From contig JAUIGA010000151.1 in the NCBI GenBank assembly GCA_030430125.1, forward strand, positions 1 to 7,917: DNA of 7,917 nt. The letters are read 5' to 3'. Made by a program: the position numbers and the translations under genes. How positions within the stretch are numbered: position 1 is the stretch's first letter; each line of letters begins with the position of its first letter. The notes under the pieces were generated by a model. It did no database searches. It was not told where the DNA came from and was given only the letters and a program-made list of their open reading frames with translations. The DNA is from Chloroflexia bacterium. Lineage in GTDB: Bacteria > Chloroflexota > Chloroflexia > Thermomicrobiales > UBA6265. Below, piece by piece: positions 1 through 6,345 of this stretch.

Positions 1-2
1 TA

Positions 3-782
3 CCGCAGCCCGGCAAGCGGCTCTACGACATGGCGAACCGCCTCGACAATGGACAGGAGTGGCAGGTCGAGCGCGACGCCGCCCGGCTCGCGGGGCACGG
101 TATCCCCAACGTCGTGATCGTCCAGGCGAGCGACATGTCACCGGCCGATGCGGCGGCGTTCGCGAACGATATTCGCGAGGCATGGGAAGTGGAGTCATCG
201 CCGGGCGCCGACGACGGACTGGTGTTCCTCGTCACCGTCGACCCAACGGGTGAATCCAACAGCTTCCCGGTCCTGTCGTGGGGTGAGAACGCGTTGCCGC
301 ACTTCGGTGTGGACCACGACACATCCGCACAGGTCAGCACAGAATGGGTGGAACCCTATCTTCTATCAGGGGAGATCTATGGCGCGGTCGACTACGGTTT
401 GCGACGCCTTATCTACCACACCATCTACGATCCGCCCCCACCGGCTTCGCTATCCAACGCTCAGGAAACAGTGGCTTCGGTGCTGACGTTCGTCGCGCCG
501 CTGATTGCCGCCGGATTCCTCGGGGGAGCGATCGCGCATTGGCGTCGACCTCGCCACCACCAGGCAGGAATGGTCTGGACGCTCGTCTCGGTCTGGATCC
601 TGCCGGTCGTGACGATCGCGATCGCGGCGCTCGCAGCCTGGTCACAAAGCGAATGGGCCAGCCTGTCCGCGCTGGTCCTGTTCGCCACGACCGCCGCGGA
701 ATGGGTCAGACGCGACCCCAGGCGACACGGGGAATCCTCCCAATCCGCTCGTCTCGCCGGTTCCGACGGAGTCCGGTCATGA
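3..782 (+). CDS. TPM-domain membrane protein, 5'-partial
   Basis: The reading frame is open to the left edge of the window, so the true start lies upstream. The ATG at 30 has no Shine-Dalgarno before it, and the codons just before it read KRLYD, which matches the conserved beginning of a TPM domain (hydrophobic-Tyr-Asp). Numbered from that Met, a TPM (TPM_phosphatase, formerly DUF477) domain spans about residues 1-132, including ADDGLVFLVTV at 60-70. Three membrane segments follow at about 148-170, 181-203 and 208-226, then a short basic tail. Known family members include plant TLP18.3 and nematode MOLO-1; most bacterial members are uncharacterised. I infer that the domain sits outside the membrane, anchored by the C-terminal helices. 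The usual Arg/Gly-rich motif after the 'DGLL' strand is poorly preserved (SNSFPVLSWGENAL), so catalysis is doubtful. The stop overlaps the next start as ATGA. The domain call is fairly firm; the cellular role is unknown. Confidence 0.75.
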   Translation, partial: PQPGKRLYDMANRLDNGQEWQVERDAARLAGHGIPNVVIVQASDMSPADAAAFANDIREAWEVESSPGADDGLVFLVTVDPTGESNSFPVLSWGENALPHFGVDHDTSAQVSTEWVEPYLLSGEIYGAVDYGLRRLIYHTIYDPPPPASLSNAQETVASVLTFVAPLIAAGFLGGAIAHWRRPRHHQAGMVWTLVSVWILPVVTIAIAALAAWSQSEWASLSALVLFATTAAEWVRRDPRRHGESSQSARLAGSDGVRS

Positions 783-2215
783 TCGAGCAATTCACGCCAG
801 GCAACCTGCAATCGTCCTGGACCGTGCGCCGCGACCGAGCCCGCACCGTGCTGCGGCTTCGACCGGCCATCCTAGTTCCATTCCTGTTGTTCGTGCTCTC
901 GATTTCGATCAACATGGCCCATGTCGCCACAACAGAGTTCCATCCCGACGAGACGCGGTGGATCAACCGCGCCCACTACTTCACGGACCTCCGCGACCCG
1001 TTCGGGCCAACCTGGGAGGACCAGTACATCACGCGCGGTCAGCCTCCGCTCGGCAGCTACCTGATGGGTCTCGGCCTGCTCCTGCAGGGACGTGACACCA
1101 CCACCAACGGCGTCTGGGATTTCGCCTACGGGTCGGAGTGGAACGCTATCGCCGGCGCCATGCCTGAGCAGGCGGACCTCGAGGCCGCGCGGCGGATCAA
1201 CGCGGTCGTCGGGGCGGTAGCGGTGGTCGTTGTCTACTTCATTGCCAACGCGCTGGCCGGGCCGGTCGCCGGTGCCGCTGCCGGATTCCTGCTTGCGATC
1301 CACCCCTTGCACATCTGGATCGCGAGCCAGGCGCTCTCGGATCAACTCCTCATCCTGCTCGTTTCGCTGACCCTGCTCACGGCGATTCGGCTTGGCAACC
1401 GCCCTGGACGCGGCTCGGCACTCCTTCTCGGTGTCCTGCTTGGGCTTGGCGGCGCGGCGAAGCTCTCCCCACTGCTGCTGTCGCTTCCACTGGCCGTCTA
1501 CGGTGTCGGCCTGCTGGTACTCGCCCAGATTGGACTGGCCAACGGTGCCCGCGCGCGGTCCCTGGGGCCGCTGCTGATCGCTCAACCCACGATCGCGTTC
1601 ATTACCTTCGTGGTTGCCTATCCCTACCTCTGGCCTGATCCGATCGGTCGCACCTGGCAGGTGTTCCAGACCCGCAGCCAGGAGATGGAAGAACAGTCAG
1701 CGGCATGGCCCGGCGTGGCGATCGAGAACCCCGTGGATGCACTGACACGAATTTACGACCGGCTCACCTGGCAATTCAGCGCCACCGGGAACCTGGCCGA
1801 AGACATCCTCGGTTGGTTCCGTCCCGGCACGAGCGTCTGGGGTATCGACCTGGTGCTTGCCGCGGTTGGCGTGGCGGTCCTCGCCTGGCTGGTGATGCAC
1901 CGCGGCCTGGCATCGGGCACGGCGCTGATGACATTCCTGATGGCCGGTCAGGCCGGCGCGATCATCGTCGGCATGCGGGTTGATTTCTACCGGTACCACC
2001 TGCCGATCGCCCTCGTCGTGGCAATCCTCTTCGGACTCGGCACCAAGCTCATCTGGCAATGGCTCGCCAACCGTGGCGGCGCTCGCATCTGGAACCTGGT
2101 TCCCGGTATCGCCGTGGAGCCGCCGGTGGCCCCGGCACGCATTGAGGACCGCAACACCATCGATTCGAGCACGGGCGCGTCGGTGAATCGACCGGCGCAG
2201 ACAGGATCCCAGTGA
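779..2215 (+). CDS. GT39/ArnT/PMT-like membrane glycosyltransferase
   Basis: A 478-residue polytopic protein with a first membrane helix at about 30-48, a short outer loop with HPDE (Asp57-Glu58), and many further hydrophobic helices up to about residue 425. The acidic pair just after helix 1 is the hallmark of GT-C enzymes of the protein-mannosyltransferase/ArnT superfamily, where the Asp is catalytic. GQPPLGSYL (from residue 87) matches the conserved PPLG loop of this family, SQALSDQLL resembles its mid-protein helix, and RYHLP at 405-409 resembles the RY-LP motif near the end. Such enzymes move a sugar from a polyprenyl-phosphate carrier to a protein or lipid on the outer face of the membrane; neither donor nor acceptor can be read here. 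The start is the ATG at 779, with GGAG at 768-771 seven bases upstream and a 4-base overlap with the preceding stop; the frame stays open further 5' but only by chance. The C-terminal ~50 residues are polar and Pro-rich. The TPM neighbours on both sides suggest a joint envelope function. Confidence 0.85.
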   Translation: MIEQFTPGNLQSSWTVRRDRARTVLRLRPAILVPFLLFVLSISINMAHVATTEFHPDETRWINRAHYFTDLRDPFGPTWEDQYITRGQPPLGSYLMGLGLLLQGRDTTTNGVWDFAYGSEWNAIAGAMPEQADLEAARRINAVVGAVAVVVVYFIANALAGPVAGAAAGFLLAIHPLHIWIASQALSDQLLILLVSLTLLTAIRLGNRPGRGSALLLGVLLGLGGAAKLSPLLLSLPLAVYGVGLLVLAQIGLANGARARSLGPLLIAQPTIAFITFVVAYPYLWPDPIGRTWQVFQTRSQEMEEQSAAWPGVAIENPVDALTRIYDRLTWQFSATGNLAEDILGWFRPGTSVWGIDLVLAAVGVAVLAWLVMHRGLASGTALMTFLMAGQAGAIIVGMRVDFYRYHLPIALVVAILFGLGTKLIWQWLANRGGARIWNLVPGIAVEPPVAPARIEDRNTIDSSTGASVNRPAQTGSQ

Positions 2216-2217
2216 TG
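2203..2217 (+). promoter_or_regulatory. RBS and stop/start overlap of the second TPM gene
   Basis: AGGA at 2203-2206 is followed 8 bases later by ATG 2215, which shares its A with the TGA stop of the glycosyltransferase (TGATG). A GTG directly before it (2212) would leave only 5 bases, so the ATG is the better start. The arrangement predicts translational coupling of the two membrane proteins. Confidence 0.6.
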
Positions 2218-3609
2218 CCCATCAAGATCAGCGCCGCGTTGTTGAGTCTGATCATCTTCGCCGCTGTTGTGTTTGCCGCATTTCGCCTGGTGAACGTCGT
2301 CACACAGGAACACGACGGTTGGGATATCTACGCGCCGGTCGACGTGACGACGAACCCGCTCCTCGTTGAGCCAGCGGGGGCGCTGACGACCGATGACCAG
2401 GATACGCTCAACAGTGTGGTGATGGCAGGACGCCGTGACTGGGGGCTGCCATGGTCGATCCTGGTCGCGGAGCTTCCCGGCGACGGGTCCACCGGCGAGA
2501 GCGCCGAGGAGATCGCTGCTCGACGAATGGCGGTGGAACCGGTCGAATCATCGGAAGGTGCCGGGGACGGCCTGCTGATGGTCGTGACCGTCCCGGAGGA
2601 CGATCGCGCCAGGACAGACGTCGCATTCGCAACCGGACCTAACTTCTACCCGAAGGGTGGCATCTCCCCGGAGCGACTGGCCTACATCGCCGACGTGCAG
2701 ATGGTCTCGTTGATCGAGGAGGGCCGCATCGGCGACGCAGTGGTGGAAGGCGCAACCTGGGTACTGTGGACGCAACTCTTTGAACCGCAACCGAACCCAG
2801 CCGCCACCAACCTCCAGCGCGGGCTGCAGGATCTGCTGGTGCCACTCGGGGCGGCTGGGTTCGCGCTGCTCGCGGGTGTCGTCGCTGCCTCGGCCGGAGC
2901 GGCGTTGGCCCTGACGTTGCGCGGCTCCGCAACGACACCCGACCCCGCATCGCTCGATGGCGTCACCGCCGCGGCGACCTCCCGCGGCCGGGTGGATCGC
3001 CAGGTCATCACCGGTGTCCTGCTCGACGCACTGGACCGCGGAGTCGTCGTCCTTCGGCCCGACGGCTCGTTGTCCGCGAGCCCAACGGGAACGACCACCG
3101 TCCGCGATCGGGATTCAGCGATGCTCGAAGCCATCGCTCGCCTGAACACCGGTGATCGGAACGGCATCGATGCCCAGGCCGCGCAGATGAGACACGACGA
3201 AGTGCTTCGTCATTTCCTCGAAGATGCGATGGCCACCGGTGGCTACTTTTACCCAGGATCGCCGAGGGTCACGCGCTGGCTGTGCTGGATCGCGCTCGCC
3301 GGCATTGGTCTCGGCGTGTTGGCGACAGTCATCGCGGTTGCAGGAGACTCCGCTCCGGCGATTGCGGCGGCACTGGCGCTGACAGTCGTTTCCCTCGTCG
3401 TGCTGATCTGGAATGATCGCCGCTCCTGGGCGACGTGGGTGGGCCGCAGGGCAGTGCGCGATTGGCGCCGCGCGCACACCAGCGCGGACGATCGGGAACG
3501 AGTCCTGTACGAGGTCATCGTTGGCATGGAGACGATTGACCTGCTGCCGGCAAACGCATCCCCGATTACCCCGGGCGCGCAACCACTGTTCTCGATACTC
3601 AATTCTTGA
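2215..3609 (+). CDS. TPM-domain membrane protein with YciQ/DUF2207-like C-terminal half
   Basis: A 464-residue protein. It starts with an uncleaved-looking signal anchor (about 5-26), then an extracytoplasmic TPM-like domain at about 40-195 with AGDGLLMVVTV near residue 116 and a partly kept 'R-x-D-V-x-x-A-T-G' strand. A membrane helix follows at about 207-233, then a cytoplasmic region (about 240-350) containing ITGVLLDALDRGVV and a later LRHFLEDAMATGGYF, a helical pair at about 355-400, and a cytoplasmic tail with WRRAHTSADD. The 'LLDALDRG' segment, helix pair and terminal region recall the C-terminal part of YciQ/DUF2207 proteins, whose function is unknown; this similarity is from memory and needs a profile search. 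ATG 2215 is preferred over the adjacent GTG 2212 because AGGA at 2203-2206 is 8 bases from the ATG, and ATG gives the TGATG overlap with the glycosyltransferase stop. It is a diverged paralogue of the first gene in this operon, sharing the DGL-VTV strand and the region before the membrane helix. It is the last gene of the operon as seen here. Confidence 0.8.
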   Translation: MPIKISAALLSLIIFAAVVFAAFRLVNVVTQEHDGWDIYAPVDVTTNPLLVEPAGALTTDDQDTLNSVVMAGRRDWGLPWSILVAELPGDGSTGESAEEIAARRMAVEPVESSEGAGDGLLMVVTVPEDDRARTDVAFATGPNFYPKGGISPERLAYIADVQMVSLIEEGRIGDAVVEGATWVLWTQLFEPQPNPAATNLQRGLQDLLVPLGAAGFALLAGVVAASAGAALALTLRGSATTPDPASLDGVTAAATSRGRVDRQVITGVLLDALDRGVVVLRPDGSLSASPTGTTTVRDRDSAMLEAIARLNTGDRNGIDAQAAQMRHDEVLRHFLEDAMATGGYFYPGSPRVTRWLCWIALAGIGLGVLATVIAVAGDSAPAIAAALALTVVSLVVLIWNDRRSWATWVGRRAVRDWRRAHTSADDRERVLYEVIVGMETIDLLPANASPITPGAQPLFSILNS

Positions 3610-3742
3610 GACTGCGTCCGGACGATTGCCGGATGGCTGGTGATGCTGCATGGACGACGCACCAGGACGGCACTTCCACTCGTCGCTGGAGCCTACGGCG
3701 AAGCAATCTATGTCGTCGACGTTGGTATCTGGGCCGAGGCCA

Positions 3743-3803
3743 GGCGGCATTGCCCGCTGCGCAGCGTGGCGTGGACGCGCCAAGGATGCGTGGGCAAGCC
3801 GCC
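3743..3803. other. Long imperfect inverted repeat, possible structured RNA
   Basis: GGCGGC-A-TTGCCC (3743-3755) is complementary to GGGCAA-GCCGCC (3792-3803): twelve base pairs with a single bulged A at 3749. The 36-base interior holds a second hairpin, TGGCG (3767-3771) with CGCCA (3778-3782), and most of the palindrome at 3755-3766. The pairing is read directly from the sequence. Whether it is transcribed or functional is unknown, and because the DNA is GC-rich some such pairing arises by chance. Confidence 0.35.
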
Positions 3804-3852
3804 GCTACGGTCTATTCACGCTGAAACCGGGTGATTCCGTCCGACTCGATCC

Positions 3853-3881
3853 GTAGCGACCGCCACAGGGGAGGCCGCTAC
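3853..3881. terminator. Hairpin downstream of the phosphorylase gene, weak terminator candidate
   Basis: GTAGCG (3853-3858) pairs with CGCTAC (3876-3881), and the stem continues inward with two mismatches (CC/GG twice) to a 5-base loop. It begins 36 bases beyond the phosphorylase stop in the direction of that gene and lies between convergent genes. No run of U follows on either strand, so any termination activity would be non-classical. Confidence 0.3.
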
Positions 3882-3916
3882 ACGTTGGTTCCAGCGGCAT
3901 GCACCTGAATCCCGAA

Positions 3917-6103
3917 TCAGTCGCCGGTCGCCACCAGACCGCGAGGTGCGGCCGATTCCTCACCGGCGGACGCGGGCCCGTACATTCGATCGAGATAATC
4001 GATCAGCATCCGGCGGGCGGAGAATGCAGGCGCCACCGTCCGAATCGCCTTCTTCGACCGCTTGATCCACTCCCGTGGCGTGCCATCGGCATCGCGGTTG
4101 TAGTAGAGCGGCACAACCTGCTGTTCCAGCGTGTCGTAGATCGCGTTCGCTTCGGCCTCATCCTGGGCGGCCCCATCGAGCGGTGACGGGGCAATCCCCC
4201 ACCCGTTACTCTCGTCCGATTCGAATCCCTCGATCCACCATCCGTCCAGGATGCTGCAGTTCAGTACACCGTTCGCGGACGCCTTCATCCCGCTCGTGCC
4301 GGAAGCCTCCAGCGGATAGCGGGGGTTGTTCAACCAGACATCCACACCGGCTACCAGCAGACTGGCCAGCCCCATCTCGTAATCCTCGGCGAAGGCAATG
4401 CGGCCCTGGAACCGGGGATCGCGCGCCTTGAGGTAGATCTCCTGGATGAGTCGCTTGCCGCCCTCGTCAGCCGGATGCGCCTTGCCGGCGAAGATCAGCT
4501 GAACGGGGTTGTCGGGATTGGTCAGGATGCGGGCAAGGCGATCCATGTCGTGGAAGATCAGCGTCGCCCGCTTGTAGGTGGCGAACCGCCGGGCAAACCC
4601 GATCGTCAGCGCGTGCACGTTCTGGAACGCACCCGACGACAACACCTGCCATGCGTCGAACTGCCCCTGGGCGTAGCGCCGCCGAGATCGCTCGACCATC
4701 TCGTCGATGAGTGCCCGTTTCACCTGCTGGTGCGCCGCCCAGTAGTCCGCATCCGGGATGTTCTCGATCGTCTGCCAGGTCTGCGGCTGCTCCTGATGCT
4801 CTCTCCATGTGGACGGCAGATACTGATCGTAGAGCGGCCGCAGGATCGGCGAGACCCAGGTGCGCAGGTGGACACCGTTGGTGATGGAATCGATCGGTTC
4901 GTCATCGCCGTCGATCCCGGACCACAGGTGCGACCACATTTCCCGCGACACCTCACCGTGCTTCTCGCTGACGCCATTGATGTGCGCCGCAAGCCGCATC
5001 GACAGGGCGGTAAAATTGAATCCAGGCTCGCCATCGGCTCGACCAAGCGCGAGGAACTCCTCGCGATCGACCCCGAGGCCACCCCAGTACTGACTGAAAT
5101 AGCGATCCATCATTTCGTCGGGGAAGATATCGTGCCCCGCGGGAACCGGGGTGTGTGTCGTGAACACGGTCGATCGACGTACCGCCGCGATGGCATCGCT
5201 GGTCGAGGCCCCGTCGGCCACATGCTCGCGCACGCGCTCCAGCATATGGAGCGCCGCATGCCCCTCGTTTGCGTGCCAGTAGGCGGGTTCCAGCCCAAGC
5301 GCGCGCAGAAGCCTGACCCCACCAATACCGAGAACGATCTCCTGCCGCAACCGGTGCTCCCGGTCACCGCCGTACAGGCGAGATGACAGCTGTCGCGTCC
5401 AGTCCGGATTGCCCTCCACGTCCGAATCGAGGAGGTAGATCGAAACCCGGCCCACCTGGACGCGCCAAACCGCCAGGCGCAGCGGCCCGGTTCCGTCGTG
5501 GAGGTCGACCTGAATGTGGAGCGGTGTGCCGTCATCGTTGAAGACCTGCACCGTTGGCTCGGCATGCGGGTCGAGGTTGGCCGGCACGTCGTGCTGCCAG
5601 CCATCATGGTCGATGCGCTGGCGGAGATAGCCCTGGCGATAGAGAAGCGACACACCGACAAGGGGGATCCCCATATCGCTCGCTTCCTTGACGTGATCGC
5701 CGGCAAGCACACCCAGGCCACCCGAGTAGATGGGAAGGGCACGGTGCAGACCGAACTCTGCGGAGAAATAGGCGACGGTCTTGCCGACCAGCTCCGGCTT
5801 GTGAGTACCGAGCCACATGTCGGTGGCATCCTCGCGCAACATGCGGTCGAAGGCCGCCACCACACGGTCGTACCGGGCAAGATACGCCTCATCCCGCGCC
5901 TTGGCTTCCAGGCGCTGGCGCTCGATCCGGTGCAGGAAAAGGACCGGGTTGTGCTCGACAACATCCCACAACACCGGATGCAGCTCCTTGAACAGCATCC
6001 GGGCCGGGTTGGTCCAGGTCCACCACAGGTTGTAGGCAATGTCGTTCAACCGGGAAATGCGCTTTGGCAGCTCCACGGTGTAGGAAGGTCGACTCATGAC
6101 CAT
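3917..6103 (-). CDS. glgP: Alpha-glucan (glycogen/starch) phosphorylase, GT35
   Basis: A 728-residue cytoplasmic enzyme that splits terminal alpha-1,4-linked glucose from glycogen or maltodextrin with phosphate, giving glucose-1-phosphate; it needs pyridoxal phosphate. Residues about 10-115 form a DUF3417 domain (LNDIAYNLWWTW), typical of the bacterial short phosphorylase class. The glycosyltransferase core follows, with YFSAEFGLHRALPIYSGGLG, WHANEGHAA (His277, His282), the phosphate-site motif FARRFATYKR (Arg505/506, Lys511), FAGKAHPAD, and the PLP-binding motif SGTSGMKASANG with Lys607. All key motifs appear intact and the length fits this class, which is shorter than the mammalian or E. 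coli type and lacks their allosteric N-terminal region. Start: ATG at 6103 with AGGAG at 6116-6120, a rather long 12-base spacer; a second in-frame ATG two codons later would be 18 bases away. It is transcribed alone and divergently from the next gene. No other glycogen gene is in the window. The symbol is used in the broad family sense. Confidence 0.95.
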   Translation of the reverse strand: MVMSRPSYTVELPKRISRLNDIAYNLWWTWTNPARMLFKELHPVLWDVVEHNPVLFLHRIERQRLEAKARDEAYLARYDRVVAAFDRMLREDATDMWLGTHKPELVGKTVAYFSAEFGLHRALPIYSGGLGVLAGDHVKEASDMGIPLVGVSLLYRQGYLRQRIDHDGWQHDVPANLDPHAEPTVQVFNDDGTPLHIQVDLHDGTGPLRLAVWRVQVGRVSIYLLDSDVEGNPDWTRQLSSRLYGGDREHRLRQEIVLGIGGVRLLRALGLEPAYWHANEGHAALHMLERVREHVADGASTSDAIAAVRRSTVFTTHTPVPAGHDIFPDEMMDRYFSQYWGGLGVDREEFLALGRADGEPGFNFTALSMRLAAHINGVSEKHGEVSREMWSHLWSGIDGDDEPIDSITNGVHLRTWVSPILRPLYDQYLPSTWREHQEQPQTWQTIENIPDADYWAAHQQVKRALIDEMVERSRRRYAQGQFDAWQVLSSGAFQNVHALTIGFARRFATYKRATLIFHDMDRLARILTNPDNPVQLIFAGKAHPADEGGKRLIQEIYLKARDPRFQGRIAFAEDYEMGLASLLVAGVDVWLNNPRYPLEASGTSGMKASANGVLNCSILDGWWIEGFESDESNGWGIAPSPLDGAAQDEAEANAIYDTLEQQVVPLYYNRDADGTPREWIKRSKKAIRTVAPAFSARRMLIDYLDRMYGPASAGEESAAPRGLVATGD

Positions 6104-6139
6104 GTTGAGGTGCTACTCCTGCAATATCGTCTCGACGGC

Positions 6140-6176
6140 CCAGCAACCAGCCAGAGTGGCTGCAGGCGGGTGCTGG
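6140..6176 (-). promoter_or_regulatory. Nested/alternative hairpin in the phosphorylase leader
   Basis: On the + strand, CCAGCA (6140-6145) pairs with TGCTGG (6171-6176) and encloses CAGCCA (6148-6153) pairing with TGGCTG (6157-6162) over a 3-base loop. A second TGGCTG copy at 6174-6179 gives a competing 7-bp pairing of 6148-6154 with 6173-6179, so two folds exclude each other. In the predicted transcript this lies in the middle of the leader, 20 or more bases upstream of the AGGAG, so it does not directly mask the ribosome site. It could be an operator or an attenuator-like element; function is inferred only. Confidence 0.35.
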
Positions 6177-6197
6177 CTGCGATTGGGCACTCGGGGC

Positions 6198-6224
6198 GTT
6201 ATACCCTATCGCCACCGTCGTCAA
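6198..6224 (-). promoter_or_regulatory. Predicted promoter of the phosphorylase gene
   Basis: Read on the minus strand, TTGACG (complement of 6219-6224) is followed after 15 bases by TATAAC (complement of 6198-6203). Both hexamers match the sigma-70 consensus at five of six positions; the spacer is shorter than the ideal 17. A TTGTTG three bases further 5' would give 18. Transcription would start near 6191 and leave a leader of about 88 bases. This A/T-rich patch stands out in the GC-rich surroundings. Confidence 0.55.
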
Positions 6225-6258
6225 CAAACCCGAACGCGTCTTCCCACGAGCCGCGGGG

Positions 6259-6276
6259 TAGACTGCAACCGTGATG
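6259..6276 (+). promoter_or_regulatory. Possible -10 element and leaderless start
   Basis: TAGACT at 6259-6264 fits a TANNNT -10 box, and seven bases downstream sits GTG 6271 followed at once by ATG 6274, both in frame with the downstream glycosyltransferase. This spacing is what a leaderless transcript would show. No good -35 is visible. It competes with the SD-led ATG at 6343, for which the same element could simply be the promoter. Confidence 0.25.
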
Positions 6277-6330
6277 GCGGCTTCATCATTGCCCACTCGC
6301 CAGCGACGCCATCACACTGTGTCCGAAGGC

Positions 6331-6345
6331 AAGGATGACACGATG
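6331..6345 (+). promoter_or_regulatory. Shine-Dalgarno that sets the GT87-like gene start
   Basis: AAGGA at 6331-6335 lies seven bases before ATG 6343. This is the best ribosome site near the 5' end of the frame and is the reason for choosing 6343 over GTG 6271, ATG 6274 or GTG 6319. Confidence 0.6.

Larger units (their letters stand above)
3610..3916. other. Convergent intergenic region without a recognisable gene
   Basis: About 300 bases lie between two converging genes. Short open frames exist (for example 3640-3834 and 3650-3856 on +), but none has a Shine-Dalgarno, a recognisable domain or a convincing composition. The stretch holds a perfect 10-bp palindrome CGTCCGGACG (3615-3624) six bases after the upstream stop, a perfect 12-bp palindrome CGCTGCGCAGCG (3755-3766), the long bulged stem at 3743-3803, and a hairpin at 3853-3881. 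There is no T-run after any of them, so classical Rho-independent termination is not evident. It may be a 3'-UTR overlap zone or the decayed remnant of a gene. Confidence 0.5.

Noticed and set aside
30..32. ATG 30 as the true start of the first gene
   Set aside because: No ribosome site before it, and the upstream in-frame codons (KRLYD) look like the conserved beginning of the TPM domain; the frame stays open to the window edge.
344..778. N-terminal extension of the glycosyltransferase frame to an ATG at 344
   Set aside because: It overlaps the first TPM gene in another frame and reads as Arg/Pro-rich shadow sequence; ATG 779 has a good GGAG and a coupled overlap.
872..1585. 237-codon minus-strand open frame opposite the GT39-like gene
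   Set aside because: Low-complexity Arg/Gln/Glu-rich translation opposite a recognised gene; a shadow frame.
3615..3624. CGTCCGGACG palindrome as a Rho-independent terminator of the TPM operon
   Set aside because: A palindrome without a loop and without a following T-run; only noted as part of the gap.
3640..3856. Small + strand open frames in the convergent gap
   Set aside because: No Shine-Dalgarno, no recognisable domain, overlapping each other in three frames; not supportable as genes.
4475..6274. Long + strand open frames opposite the phosphorylase (4475-5386, 5498-6274)
   Set aside because: They are antisense to a clearly conserved enzyme and show no domain; long antisense frames are expected in GC-rich coding DNA.
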